Part shown: positions 45,601 to 56,105 of the stretch, piece by piece
How the letters are laid out: each line of letters starts with the position of its first letter
How positions within the stretch are numbered: position 1 is the first letter of the stretch
NCBI RefSeq assembly: GCF_965363235.1
Contig: NC_134850.1
Coordinates: 31,398,102-31,462,101 of the forward strand
Direction: 5' to 3'
DNA: 64,000 nucleotides
DNA from: Mytilus galloprovincialis
Taxonomy: Eukaryota; Mollusca; Bivalvia; Mytilida; Mytilidae
The notes under the pieces: generated by a model
Told to the model about the DNA's origin: nothing
The model's input: the letters and a program-made list of their open reading frames with translations, nothing else
The model's database searches: none
Translations under genes and position numbers: made by a program

Positions 45601-46549
45601 AATGAAAATAACGTTAATGCATTGGTTTAATTTCCATTGTTTGGAACGTTTTAAACCAATCACAATGTTTTGGTGTACGTTTTTGGAAATATTACCCAGA
45701 ATGTATTAGATTCTGAAAAGGCGAATTAACATTATTGTGACTGTAAAACAATAACAGAAATTAGTGGACAATGTTATATTCAGCTGAATCACGCTTCCAG
45801 GTGCGGGATTTTCCCGCTGTGTTGAAGACCCATTTGTGGCCTTCGGCTGTTTCCTGTTTTTTGGTTGTTTTTTCTTTGACACATTCCCAATTTCAATTCT
45901 CAATTTTATTCATCATGTACTTTTCAAACAAAAATAATAAAATATCAATCCGTATGAATGTTTTTCAGCATACAATTCTACCAATAGTTAAACAGAACAT
46001 GTCTTCATGATAAAACTTTCATTGCAGAGTTAAGCTATAACATAATTTATCAAAAAGTATCAACGAACGTAAAACAATAAGTAGTAAATGTTTCCTGTAC
46101 CAATTCAGGAATATGGCAGTTGTTATCCATTCGTTTGATATGTTTGAGATTTTGATTTTACCATTTGATTAGGGACTTTCCATTTTGAATTTTTCTAGGA
46201 GTTCAGTATTTTTGTGATTTTACTTTTTTGTATACTAGTACTTACAAATGAGGGGTAATGCTAACAGGGCACCTAGCCCACCACCAAGACCACCTATCAT
46301 GCCACCGCCACCGCCAAATCCACCACCACCGTCAAAACCACCATCGTCTTGGACAACTAAAATTTCATCACCACCATCATCATCATCAATTGGACCTGGA
46401 GGTGGAAATCCTGGTGGTGGAAATCCCGGTGGTGGAAATCCTGGAAATCCTCCAAATCCTGGTGGAAATTGACAACTTACATGAACAGGACCATGTGTTA
46501 TTCCAATGAAAACGGTTATGACAAGGATGGCTAGTTTGAAATGCTCCAT
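39609..46549 (-). CDS. secreted Gly/Ala/Pro-rich modular protein, paralog 2 (3 coding exons)
   Basis: Exons 46,549-46,246, 43,418-43,359 and 39,667-39,609 join in one 423-bp frame (140 aa plus stop), with all GT-AG junctions phase 1. Exon 1: signal peptide (LAILVITVFIG core, about 1-24), three GFPPP repeats (37-51), an acidic run IDDDDGGDE (54-62), a glycine-rich block (70-92) and a Leu-rich end. Exon 2: residues 102-121, alternating Ala-Pro then Ala-Val-Ala. Exon 3: APAQVIVQVPVTVIPPTTT. The signal region, the Gly block, the exon boundaries, the donor GTAAGTAC and the PTTT-stop ending all match paralog 1. The Phe/Pro/Gly insert is specific to this copy. The mature protein is small, secreted and probably disordered. 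A structural extracellular-matrix role is inferred, not shown. Confidence 0.82.
39718..39900 (+). repeat. interspersed repeat family B, in intron 2 of paralog 2
   Basis: AGAAGATGTGGTATGATAGCC, CCACAAGAGACCAAAATGGC, ACTATAGGTCACTGTTCGGC and CATACCGCATAGTCAGCTATG. Confidence 0.8.
40556..40680. repeat. 18-bp minisatellite of CACGTG units in intron 2 of paralog 2
   Basis: Seven units alternate GTGTATGAGAAAGACCAC and GTGTATAAGGAAGACCAC, creating six CACGTG palindromes. The paralogous site in copy 1 (near 18,585-18,615) has a single diverged unit without CACGTG. Confidence 0.88.
40940..41225 (-). repeat. interspersed repeat family B (reverse)
   Basis: GGCCTGTCCCAAGTCAGGAGC, TCAGTGGTTGTCGTTTG, TATAGCTGACTATGCGGTATG, TTGGTCTCTTGTGGACAG and ATTGGCAATAATACTACATC. 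Confidence 0.8.
41290..41560. repeat. tandem ~80-bp repeat of GCATACGAACCT units
   Basis: Four diverged units share TGTATTTCTCAGGT, ATGCCTGCATACGAACCTG and TGTATGCAGAAC-like blocks, starting near 41,305, 41,390, 41,450 and 41,525. The plus-strand open frame here is a by-product. Confidence 0.6.
41570..41810 (-). repeat. diverged family B copy (reverse)
   Basis: CAGGAGCCTGTAGTTGACGTT, AATTAGGTGGTTAGTTTTCTC, TTTATAGCTAACTATACGAT and GGATAGTTGTCTCATTAATAA. Confidence 0.6.
42140..42290 (+). repeat. interspersed repeat family C
   Basis: GGATCCCAATGCTCTTCAAC, CGAGCGTCACTGATGAGTC, GACGAAACGCGCGTCTGG and CCTGGTATCTATGATGA. Confidence 0.78.
42345..42625 (-). repeat. interspersed repeat family D (reverse)
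   Basis: TTGAGAGGTTTAGGGCT, AAAATGCCTGTACCAAGTCAG, CTTTCCGTTTTGAATTCTCC and CTCGGAGTTCAGTATTTTTG. Confidence 0.75.
43730..44190 (+). repeat. interspersed repeat family D, long copy
   Basis: The full stretch matches 62,035-62,500, from AAAAGTAAAATCACAAAAA through AAAATGGTGGATTAAACCTG to GTGTCTGACGTCAGAAAATTTT and GTCGTTCAATG. It shows that family D is at least about 450 bp long. Confidence 0.8.
44200..45540. other. intron 1 of paralog 2, no further genes
   Basis: 44,580-44,755 aligns with 20,150-20,330 of paralog 1. 45,310-45,327 is a short ATT run. No other coding or RNA feature is supported. Confidence 0.45.
45545..45727. mobile_element. 183-bp palindromic MITE (copy 2)
   Basis: Inverted ends CACCTTTTCAGAATCT and AGATTCTGAAAAGGCG, flanked by AATT on both sides. 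The inner block ATTGTTCGTACCCCAAAATG is shared with 32,537-32,718. Confidence 0.78.
45775..45910 (-). repeat. interspersed repeat family F (reverse)
   Basis: TCACGCTTCCAGGTGCGGGA, TTTTCCCGCTGTGTTGAAGAC, TGTGGCCTTCGGCTGTTTCC and TTGACACATTCCCAATTTC. Confidence 0.72.
46085..46225 (-). repeat. interspersed repeat family D (reverse)
   Basis: CCTGTACCAATTCAGGAATA, GCAGTTGTTATCCATTCGTT, GGGACTTTCCATTTTGAAT and GAGTTCAGTATTTTTGTG. It ends about 20 bp from the exon 1 donor of paralog 2. Confidence 0.72.
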
Positions 46550-46879
46550 CTACTCACAAAAAAAAGTACTTATACAATACAATGCAAGATAAGACCATTC
46601 AAAATAGATAAATGGTTACTTCACTAAAAATACACACGTAAAGTCGTAACTTTGCATTTATTTGTCGTTTTTGTGACATTGCATTAACATAAATCTAAAA
46701 ATTAAACTATTAAAAAAAAAGATATTATGTTCTTCGCAAAGCAATTCTGTGATTGTCGGTACAAATAAATTTGTGTAACTTTTTGGACACAATTTAAAAA
46801 TCACCAAAAAAACCCATTAGTCTTGAGAATGAAGATAAATTTGTTTTGTATTTTCTTCTTTAAAAAAATCAAAAAGAAA

Positions 46880-47165
46880 AAAGGCAACAGTAGTATACCG
46901 CTGTTCAAAATTCATAAATCGATAGAGAACAAACAAATCCGGGTTACAAACTAAAACTGAAGGAAACGTATCAAATATAAGAGAACTACGACACAGAAAC
47001 GTAACACACACAGAAACTAACTATAATGTAACAATGGCCATTTTACTAACTTGGTATAGGGCATTTTATGAAAAAATGGTGGGTTGAACCTGGTTTTTTG
47101 GCATGCCAAACCTCCTGCTTTAATGGCAGTGTTAATTATAACATTAAAATGACAACATTACACGA
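46880..47165 (+). repeat. interspersed repeat family E, in leader intron of paralog 2
   Basis: AAGGCAACAGTAGTATACCGC, TGTTCAAAATTCATAAATCG, AAACAAATCCGGGTTACAAAC, GGCATTTTATGAAAAAATGG and TTAATTATAACATTAAAATG. Confidence 0.78.
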
Positions 47166-47264
47166 CAGGGTTACAATAAATAAACAGATTAATAGGAGAA
47201 AATATAGGACGAGGAAAACAAACGAATAATAGCCATCCAAAGGTAAAAGGTTAAAAAATATGTT

Positions 47265-47500
47265 TATACACCAGACGTGCGCTACGTCCACACAAAACTA
47301 TGCTCAGATGTAAAAAGTTTGCAAACCATAACAACTACCAAGTTGAAGATCGCCGAGGACCAAAAGTTCCAAAAAAGTTGTGAGGCCAGGGTTATCCGCC
47401 TGGGACAAAAATATCATTATTATTAAGAATAATACATAGTTTTGCAAACAGTAAATTTTATAAAATGACTATATCATAGATATACATGATTAAACTGAAG
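47265..47500 (-). repeat. diverged family C copy (reverse)
   Basis: ACACCAGACGTGCGCTACGTC, CAAGTTGAAGATCGCCGAGGA and CCAAAAGTTCC keep the family order. The CpG-containing core is mutated. Confidence 0.6.
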
Positions 47501-47782
47501 TGGTAACTAGCTATAGGATAAAAAACGAATACATTACAAAATCACAGCCCTCTAAGCCATAGTCAATGCAACGCCCAAAGTAACGTCACATATAAATTTC
47601 TAAAACGTGTTCCGAAAATTAAGAGAATTAGGATGAAATTCAAGATTAGATTTATATGACTCATCTAACTTATATTAATAACAGTGAAAATTATAAATTT
47701 AATTAATATCTAATTGAAGTAGTAATTAGATAGTTAATTGTATTATCTAGCTTTGTGGTTTCTTCTGATCAAAAATCTTCTG

Positions 47783-48128
47783 ATCAAAAATAAAATGAAG
47801 AAACAAAAAATAACTCTTCCAAGAAATCAAAGATCGAAAAATATTCAACTAAAAAGAAATAAATGAAAAATAAAGAATAACTCTTCCTAAAAATCAAATA
47901 TTATACAATTACTGTCTTTTGATGAGATTAATATGCGGTTTTATTAACTTTTGAAAAATTATATTCACTGAGGCCGACATAATGATAATACCAATATGGA
48001 ATACTATTCGATATTTGATTTCTCGGGAGAGTTATTCTTTATTTTTCATTCATTTGTTTTTAGTTGAATATTTTTCTATCTTTGATTTCTTGGAAAAGTT
48101 ATTATTTGCTTCTTCATTTGATTTTTTT
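47783..48128. repeat. inverted repeat with ~120-bp arms, leader intron of paralog 2
   Basis: The arm 47,783-47,902 (AACTCTTCCAAGAAATCAAAG, ATATTCAACTAAAAA, AAAAATAAAGAATAACTC) pairs with 48,010-48,128 (GAGTTATTCTTTATTTTTC, TTTTTAGTTGAATATTT, CTTTGATTTCTTGGAAAAG). About 107 bp lie between them. No TA-flanked ends are evident. Confidence 0.82.
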
Positions 48129-48675
48129 AAAGAAGGAAATACAAGATTGGTATTATTTTAGTAGGTTTCTCTACATCAATTGGATTTTGAATAAAAACGC
48201 ATATTCACCTGATAAAGTGTTATTCAGCGCGCTAAACGTCACGCGCTTTTACATGCAACGTTATGGTAAAATGTTTATGTAAAATTTGTTTCGATATATG
48301 TTTGTCATTAAATACATTTTCTTCTCTCGGAATATGGAATAAAACAATAACTGTCTTTTGTTGGTCCCTCATTGAATATTTTTCAACAATCTAGTAAAGA
48401 CTTAGCTCTTCTCAAAGCATTCAAAACCAGAAATAAGAAATAGATCATGTGTTCTTAAATTTCGTCTCACAACCTCAATCATAAAGATAATTCGGAAATA
48501 ATAACTGAATGCTATCTTATTATTTTTGTTTTTTTTTTTTGTTTATCGGTTTAGTATTTAATTATTAAGTCACAAAATTGAAAGTGTTATCTAAATAAGA
48601 TCTGTTCATAGTTCTAATTTCATGTTCCATCCACCAAATTCAAAATTGCAAAATGCAGAAATACATTTGATTTAC

Positions 48676-48960
48676 CTTGATTGTCTCCGGATGTCCTGTC
48701 GAGTATGACATGCGTTCCCGGTATTTATATATGCTGTGATAAGGAAGTAAAGCCTACAGGATACTACAGAAGGTAATTTAACCTTGTCAATTTTAGAGGA
48801 AAACACGATGAATACAACTCTAAATGATTATATAATTTACGTTTTAGAAAGTAAAATGTATAAGGGAAAACCATGTAATATTTTGTTTACATGTGCATTT
48901 ATTCAGAATCGTGTTTGTAGACATAGAAGTTATTATCCGTGTTTGCGTACCAACATCGAC
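48676..48960 (-). promoter_or_regulatory. TATA promoter and non-coding leader exon of paralog 2
   Basis: TATATAAA on the minus strand at 48,731-48,724. A leader ending GGAGACAATCAAG at 48,676 is followed by donor GTAAAT. The splice partner is presumed to be the AG just before the ATG at 46,549 (TTTTTTTTGTGAGTAG). Conservation with 28,688-28,960 continues upstream through GTGTTTGTAGACATA and ACCAACATCGAC. Confidence 0.6.
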
Positions 48961-48964
48961 TAAA

Positions 48965-49290
48965 TAAAGGCAACAGTAGGATACCGCTGTTAAAAAAGGG
49001 TCATTAATTGATTGAAAGCAAACAAATCCGCGTTACAAACTAAAACTGAGTGAACATATCAACTATGAAACAACGAAACACTGAAGTGCAACAAAAAACA
49101 AAACAACAATGCAACACACATAGAAACTAACTATCAGAAACAACTGCTGTTTTCATGGCTTAGTGCAGGACATTTTAAGAAAAAATGGTGGATTGACCCT
49201 TGTGTTGTGGCTAGCAAAACCTTGCGCTTGTATGGCAATATTAAATATAACACTATAATGACAACATCACATGACAGGGATTTATCGATA
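48965..49290 (+). repeat. interspersed repeat family E, inserted upstream of paralog 2 promoter
   Basis: AAGGCAACAGTAGGATACCG through GGACATTTTAAGAAAAAATGG to AATGACAACATCACATGACAG. Copy 1 is continuous here (CAACGTCGAC followed by ATGAACACACAAG within about 40 bp), so this insertion is specific to copy 2. Confidence 0.75.
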
Positions 49291-49429
49291 CCTAATGAAG
49301 GTTAATCAAGAAACATGAACACACACGAAAATGAATTATTGACGTAAGAAACAAACACCCCAATTTTTTTTTCAAAGGTAACAACTCCTACTTTAAGGAT
49401 GAATTGACAATTGCGTTTGAGTTGACCTA

Positions 49430-49765
49430 TGGGTATATAATAAGTAAAATAAAAAAATACTGAACTCCATGAAAAGTTCTATATACAAAAAGATAAAATT
49501 ATTTTATGTCTGTTTGTTTTTCACACATCGTTGTCAATATAATGGAATTTTATGCAACTGTAATGCAAGTGAGAGGTTAAGCTAGCTATAATACCAGGTT
49601 TAATTCACCATTTTCTACATAAGAAAATGCCTGTACCAGGTCAGGAATATAACAGTTGTTTAATATGTTTGAGCTTTTGATTTTGCCATTTGATCAGGGA
49701 CTTCCTGTTTTGATTGTTTCTCAGAGTTCAGTATTTCTGTTATTTTTTCAACTTTGCTTACCAGT
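49430..49765. repeat. two opposing family D fragments
   Basis: The forward fragment AAAAAATACTGAACTCCATG at 49,450-49,480 and the reverse fragment from AGTGAGAGGTTAAGCTAGC to CAGAGTTCAGTATTTCTG at 49,570-49,740 face each other. Confidence 0.55.
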
Positions 49766-49769
49766 TTAA

Positions 49770-52230
49770 AGACTTGTATTCTCAAATGTACTGTAACTGA
49801 ATGGCCTTGTATTCCATAGAATACTTGTATATTAAATTTAATTGAAAGATCCCGGCAAATGATGCAATTTGATTGCCTCTGGAAATGTCAGCCTATATAC
49901 AAACAGATCATATTAATTTATCTAACGAATCAGTACATTCAATTATAATATAATAGTTATGAGGGATCTTCCGAGTTGATATAAGCTCATAGTTTCGTCC
50001 AGATATTATTGTACAGGCGAACCTGATACAAAAGGAATATAGAATTCAAAATTAAAAAGGTAAAAAATATATGTCGAAACAGATTCAGTTTCAAAGTTTC
50101 AAACATAGCATCATAATTACCCAACTTTGATGTTCTACTTCTTTCAATGCAGATTCTTATATATCATGTATTAGCCATCTTGAAACTTCAGTGTGTAACG
50201 TGATGGTTCGGATCATTTCCTAATGTATGTATATTTATATTCAGACAAAGTGAGTCTCAAAACAATCCTATCAGGCTTCAAAATCTACAGAAGATAATTG
50301 TCTGTTAAGTAATTTTTTAGAACTGTTTATCTCGTGTATACGTAGTTAAGCAAAATGTTACTACCTTAACAGGATGTTTACTTAATTAAAGGGTTAAACA
50401 GATTTTAATAATAAAAAAATATGACAGCATGCACATCGTCATTAAAGTTATTGTCGTTTTACTTCTTCGTTTTTGCTTTTTGAATTTTCTGTCCAGTTCA
50501 TTCAAATGATAAAATAATATTGAATGTATGCATGTTCTGATATATATACTGTAGATATGTTGAATAGAGAAGACTTCATAAGTCTGCTCAACTTGTAACT
50601 TTTATTGTATTATATAACCAAATCTTATATGTTTGAATTCAACCTGCATATTCTATGCTATTAAACTAGTTATACTTAAGCGGTTAATCATGGTAGAATT
50701 CACACAACAGGTCAACCCCTACCTTCCCCTTTGATGGCATTACCAAAAAAAATTAAATCACAAAAATACTGATTTCCGAGGAAAAACAAAGACAGGGAAA
50801 GTCCCTAATCAAATGGCAAAATCATAAAACTGACTTGATAAAGGCATTTACTTATGTAGGAAATGGTGGATTAAACCATGGATTAGACATAATAGGTAAA
50901 AATGTCAAAAATAGTTCAGCAGTCTAAATTATGTTATAATCTCAATCACTAATAAATTCAAACAAATATGTAGCTAAGAAGCACAAAAAACATATAGACT
51001 AAGCACTTTAGCAAAAATGAAGGATAAGAATACAAAAATTTACCATAGCACAATAACACAATGACGGGAAAAGAGATGGTTAAATCTTTTAAATCTACCT
51101 TATACCGTTCTACACCGGAAAACGTAACAACACATCATACATACATAAAAAAAAGAGTAAAAAAAGCAAAAGTAAAAAATAGAAACAGCTGCATGGTCAA
51201 TGATGTGGTCATCACGTAATATATCTCTTCCAATAACGTATTTAGTAATGAAATCAATAAATTGCAAAGAGAATCTAAATATGATAAATCTTCGTCATGA
51301 ATTTAAGTGATGAATCGTGAAGACAGTTTTATCAAGATGTTTTCAATCGTCCTAAAAATCCATTAAAAACGCAGTCACCCTTGTATGAAGCAACGTATTT
51401 GAATTTAACGAAAGATATACCTGTATAACGAACAAATTATTACACAAGGGTTTGCGATATCCCAAACTAGTCAAAACATTTACAGAATTATATAATCGGT
51501 ACAGGGACAACATTCGTAAATATTAAATTAACATGCAGATATGTTATACTTTCAGGTATTTCACATCCAATCTTTAATGATATTATTCAAAATAAAGCAC
51601 AACATTTTCGTCATTCATCTCAACACCTAGATTAACCTTTTAACAGACTTATTCATATAGTTACGATACTGTTGTGATTAAAGATGACATATTTTGGAAT
51701 TAAAATAGATTCACACATAGGGTCTTTGCATTGGCAATAAACACATTTAATCTAAAAACCAGTTATTGGCATGATATAAGTTATTTTCTTGTCATATATT
51801 TTATGATGGTATGCCATTTAACCCTAAATGAATGCATGCGCTTGATATTCATATGATTAAAACATCATCTTTGATCAGAATAATCGAGATAGTGTGATGG
51901 CAACTGTTACTAGTCCTTAATTAATTTATATTTCATTGTCCTTTTGCTTAGTTTCTTCTGTTACCTTATTTGAAATTTGACTCGGACTTCTTTTAAACTG
52001 AGTTCTACTGTGGACATTACTGTGTGTTTAGGTTTTTTTTAATTGGCTAAAGGTAAAGGTAAGGTGAGGTTTTATATCTGACGGAACGTGTTAACCCCTG
52101 CAACTTCTTTTTTTAGCCTGTCCCAAGTCAGGAGCCTGTGACCTTTGTTAGTCTTCTATATTTGTTTTATTTTTTTATATTTTAGATCATTTATATATTT
52201 CAGACTTTTTTTTTCGCTGAATTAGCACAC
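49770..52230. other. gene-free stretch
   Basis: Only a family D copy (50,740-50,895: ACTGATTTCCGAGGAAAAAC, GAAAGTCCCTAATCAAATGG) and a family B remnant (52,110-52,200: CCTGTCCCAAGTCAGGAGCC) are recognisable. No exon is supported on either strand. Confidence 0.4.
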
Positions 52231-52234
52231 ATTA

Positions 52235-52380
52235 TTGTTAAGGGGCCAGCTAAATCCCGCTTCCAGATGGATGATTTTCTCGATGTGTCCAAGGTTCATT
52301 GGTGGCTTTGGCTGTCTCTAATCTTTGGTCGAGTTGCTTTCTCTGTGATACTTACAATATTTCCGTTCTCAATTTTAGGT
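52235..52380 (-). repeat. interspersed repeat family F (reverse)
   Basis: TTAAGGGGCCAGCTAAATCCC, GATGATTTTCTCGATGTGTCC, TGGTGGCTTTGGCTGTCTC and TCCGTTCTCAATTTTAG. This copy extends the family on its left side compared with 45,775. Confidence 0.7.
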
Positions 52381-53112
52381 ATTAACATGAATCGTGCAGA
52401 CAAGATATGTTATAAACATGTGCACCAGACATTTAGCTAGTGGATATGTTTGACAAACCAATGACAACTTCCAGATCGTGACCTTCAGATTAATGGTACA
52501 AATAGTGCCTGAAAACATAGAGGTGATTGACTCTTCCTCAACTTACAGCAATCCACATGCACATATTGGATGTCTGTATTTAAGATATATTCACGCTTCC
52601 TCGGTCGTTCATCTTTCCGTAATACACGATTTTACAACATTCTGCTTTCCGCTTCATAGTATACAATGTTAGTCTACAAAATGACAAACGGAATTTTTAA
52701 AGTGTTCTTTTTTAAACAACTTGGTATATATAACTGCTTGTGCACATTAAGTCCAGCAGGATTGCACCAGCTCAGAAGTCAGTGATTTATAACATATTGT
52801 TATTTTCATTGCTTTTTCGGGCTTTTTGTTTTCCCTTTTTTCTTATTCTTTATAATTTTTTTACTTTTCCTAAAGAGCCTATATTTTAAAATTTAATTTT
52901 GAATCTATATATATGTGCGTATGATGCAAATTTTTGTTGTATATTACTGGTTAGTGCATTTTCAAATATGTTATTAATTATAGATACATAAAGAACACTC
53001 TAAAATACATTATTAGGAAAGACTTGGAAATATCATTCGTACACCGTTACTGATAATTACTAAACGTTAACGAACATTTGTCAAAATTGTTAACCATTTA
53101 TGATGTATTAAT

Positions 53113-54294
53113 TAGGGATGGCAACGAGTACTCGAGTACTCGGGTACTCGCTCGGAAGACCGAGTACTCGAGTACAGTTTTAGTACTCGGATACTCGTTT
53201 GCTTTTTATACATCTTGAGATAGTTCTCTTCACATTTCCACTCAATTCTAGTTCTGTTGAAATTTCTCCTTCGTAATACTCAATAAAATAAATTAATAAC
53301 ATAACTATGTTTATCCAGTGAGGATACTATCTATTATAGTAGTACCAGCAACGTCCTTTCCTTTCGAAGGAATATTTTCATGTGCACTCCTTGTAACAAA
53401 AAAATAGAGAGTTTAACAGTCTTTCGTCTGAAATTGTTGACCAGATCATACACAAAATCAAAGTAACCTGCGGTGAACCCTACACAACTGATTGAGACAT
53501 TTTTAACGGTGTTTGTACACGGATCAACACTTTCATGGATTAATAATTAACTCATCACAAGCCGTAAAAACTTACCTTTGTTTGTTAATCAAGACTTCTG
53601 ATTGGTATGAGATGTATATTTAAATTAATTTAATTACTCTTTTTTTAAAACTTAACTAAAAAGTTTAATTTACAATTTAGAGATATGCGAAAGTATGAGA
53701 GCGACATTCAACCACAAAAGCTGAAAATAAACTAACAACGTCATGGCTAAAGAAAAAAAAAGAAAATCAGACAAACGATAGTGCAAAAAAAAAAACACAG
53801 AAAAAGTAATACTGAGCAACACGAAAAAGCACAAGTAATTTGAAGTCCAATATCATAATTGTTGTTGACAAATTTTAAATAGACAAGTCGTGTTATAAAA
53901 AATACCAACTCCTCAGGAACAGATGCTAAATATATTGTCTACTTTGTCGGACTTAAAATGCAAATATTTTTGATTTTTGCTTATAAAATATTTTGATTTT
54001 ATTGAAATTTGGTTCATAAACACGTAAACAAACAATAATTGCTATTATGATAGGTTATTTGTAAAAACGGCAGTCGTTTATTTATTGTTTCATTGACACA
54101 AAAAACAGAGGAGCAAGCTATGTTTGTAGTACGTGAATGTGTTTATGAAAGGTATTAACAAAAGCACTGCATCCCACCTAAAATCTAACTTAAACTTTTC
54201 AATAGACGTTTAAGATTCATCCGAGTACTTGCGAGTAGTCGAGTATTATGACCGAGTATCCGAGTATTAAATTTCAGATCTTTTGACATCCTTA
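53113..54294. mobile_element. non-autonomous hAT-like element with GAGTACTCG ends
   Basis: The left end TAGGGATGGCAACGAGTACTC and the right end CGAGTATCCGAGTATTAAATTT...TGACATCCTTA are imperfect inverted repeats, each followed inward by several GAGTACTCG-type motifs. TATTAAT lies next to both ends (53,106-53,112 and 54,298-54,304), a possible target duplication. No transposase is visible. A family A fragment sits inside (53,690-53,830). Confidence 0.6.
53690..53830 (-). repeat. retroelement tail fragment, family A
   Basis: GAAAATAAACTAACAACGTCATGGCTAAAG and CAGACAAACGATAGTGCAAAA with ACTGAGCAACACGAAAAAGC. Confidence 0.6.
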
Positions 54295-54747
54295 GACTAT
54301 TAATCTATTATGTCAATGATTTGATATTGTTATTTTTGTTAATTTTTCTTCATTGTCGAATCCTGTTTTTTTCATATTTAACACCAAACTATTCTCTATT
54401 CTTTTTTTCTTTTTTTGGGGAAGAGAGGTGTCTTTTTCATTTTCTTTGTTCTCTTTATCATTAATCAATTAATCTCTGATATGTATTACCCATTCAGACC
54501 CTGTATTGGATATTGAAAAGTTTATGTGCCATAAACAGCCAAGAGGAAAATACACGAAACATGACATTGAAAAATTTAGTCTGCAAAGCATTCGTTCCGA
54601 TAGAATGACGATTCTGAATCATACTCATAATGACAAACCAAATTCTATTATAATCACGATTAGGAGTGTTGTTTCAAATTTTTTTCTATGGCAGTAAAAT
54701 TCATACAACAAAACAAATAGTTGCCAGCTAGGTATATTTTTAGCGTT

Positions 54748-54860
54748 CCGAAGCACCTGAGATCATCCCCAATTTTGGTTTGGTTCTTATTGCTCAGTCT
54801 TATCATTTCTACGTTGTGTTTTTCTAATATGACACCAAATTTGGACTCGGCCTTCAAACT
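54748..54860 (+). repeat. retroelement tail fragment, family A (plus)
   Basis: CCGAAGCACCTGAGATCATCC, CCAATTTTGGTTTGGTTCTTA and CTACGTTGTGTTTTTCTAATATG. Confidence 0.6.
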
Positions 54861-54864
54861 TATG

Positions 54865-55670
54865 CATATGTCTTATTGAGTGCGTCATTTTCACGACGAA
54901 TTGGCTAGAGAGACAACAAGAGAATACACCTACATAAAACTGGTTTTACCCAAGCATATGTATATACCTGTTCCTAGTCGGACTTGTTTATCAACTGCTG
55001 TTCATAGCCGTATGTCCGCATTATTTTCCCGGAGGAGTCGGGTAGTTATGAATTGTGTGGTCTGTTTAACTGTTCAGTATTTTATTTACAGCTCCTGTGA
55101 TTTTATTATATTCACATATTTTTCAAAACCTGTACGTTTTTTGTCTTTCAAAATTTTAGTATGAAGAGACATTAACTGTCGACATGCGTATTAAGTGCAC
55201 AAAAATGATTCCGGTAAGGTTATAACCACAACTAAATCGACAGATCTAGACTCGGACCATACCATCAGGCCATTAGCCACTATTCCTTGTAATTTGCATG
55301 AAAATACGGATATCAATTGATTGAAAAGTTGTTGTAACATAACATTACGGATATCATTTTAAATAGAGGATTGTTCTGGTAGGTTTTTTTTGTGTAGAAA
55401 CACATCCCTGTTAATGAAATATGAGTAGTGTGCCCATGCACGAGTGAAAGGTATATACAATGGATCATAAGGTATGTTACTGCTGAGAAAGGGACGGTTG
55501 ACAATAGAGATGAAATCTTCACGTTTGTTATAAATTCTTGTTTGAACTACTCAATCCGTACTAAAGATAAGGAAAAGTTCTTCATCTAAAGCAGATCTTT
55601 TATTCTCGGCAGTATCCTTAATGTTTCGTTCACTAGTACATTTGGGAAGTAAGAACTCAGTGGACTATTG
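54865..55670. other. gene-free stretch
   Basis: A 94-codon plus-strand frame at 54,880-55,164 has no recognisable domain, no splice support and AT-driven composition, so I do not call it. Nothing else is visible. Confidence 0.35.
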
Positions 55671-56105
55671 TATATACGTAGGACTCTAAAGTGCGATGGG
55701 GACGCTAAAACTCTACGATCACGCTAAAGTGCGATGGTCTGTGTCATTCATTTGAACATGCGAAAGTGCGTTTTACCGAAAATTTATCGACATAGGCACG
55801 TTAAACAGCATTATGACAAGAATGTTTGTCCAGATACAGGTTTTTTATTACACAAGAAAAGACGGAAGAGAGATAAAAATGACCACAATCTGGGATATTT
55901 TTGGTCGTTCCTGGAGGAGGTTAATTTAATTGGTAAGATTGTCAAAAAAGAAATTTAATCAAAATAGCTGTGGTGCCAAAACGTTTTCTTTCTTACTTTC
56001 TGATCGAAAATTTCTATAAATAAACTACCATAAGGTTTGTAATTTCTGTTAATTAAAAAATATACTAGGACATCAACTAGACAGCAACCTAATGAATATG
56101 TAGTG

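Larger units (their letters stand above)
35624..49400. repeat. segmental duplication, copy 2
   Basis: The counterpart of 16,736-29,400, carrying paralog 2. Relative to copy 1 it lacks the recombinase gene, the palindromic element and the 20,338-20,515 MITE. It has gained the expanded arrays at 36,010-36,470, 38,389-39,450 and 40,556-40,680 and family E copies at 46,880 and 48,965. Confidence 0.8.

Noticed and set aside
46248..46509. Two plus-strand Pro-rich and His-rich open frames
   Set aside because: Antisense shadows of exon 1 of paralog 2. The minus frame has the signal peptide and the matching splice donor.
54880..55164. 94-codon plus-strand frame as a gene
   Set aside because: No recognisable motif, an ordinary length for chance frames in this window, and no supporting neighbours.
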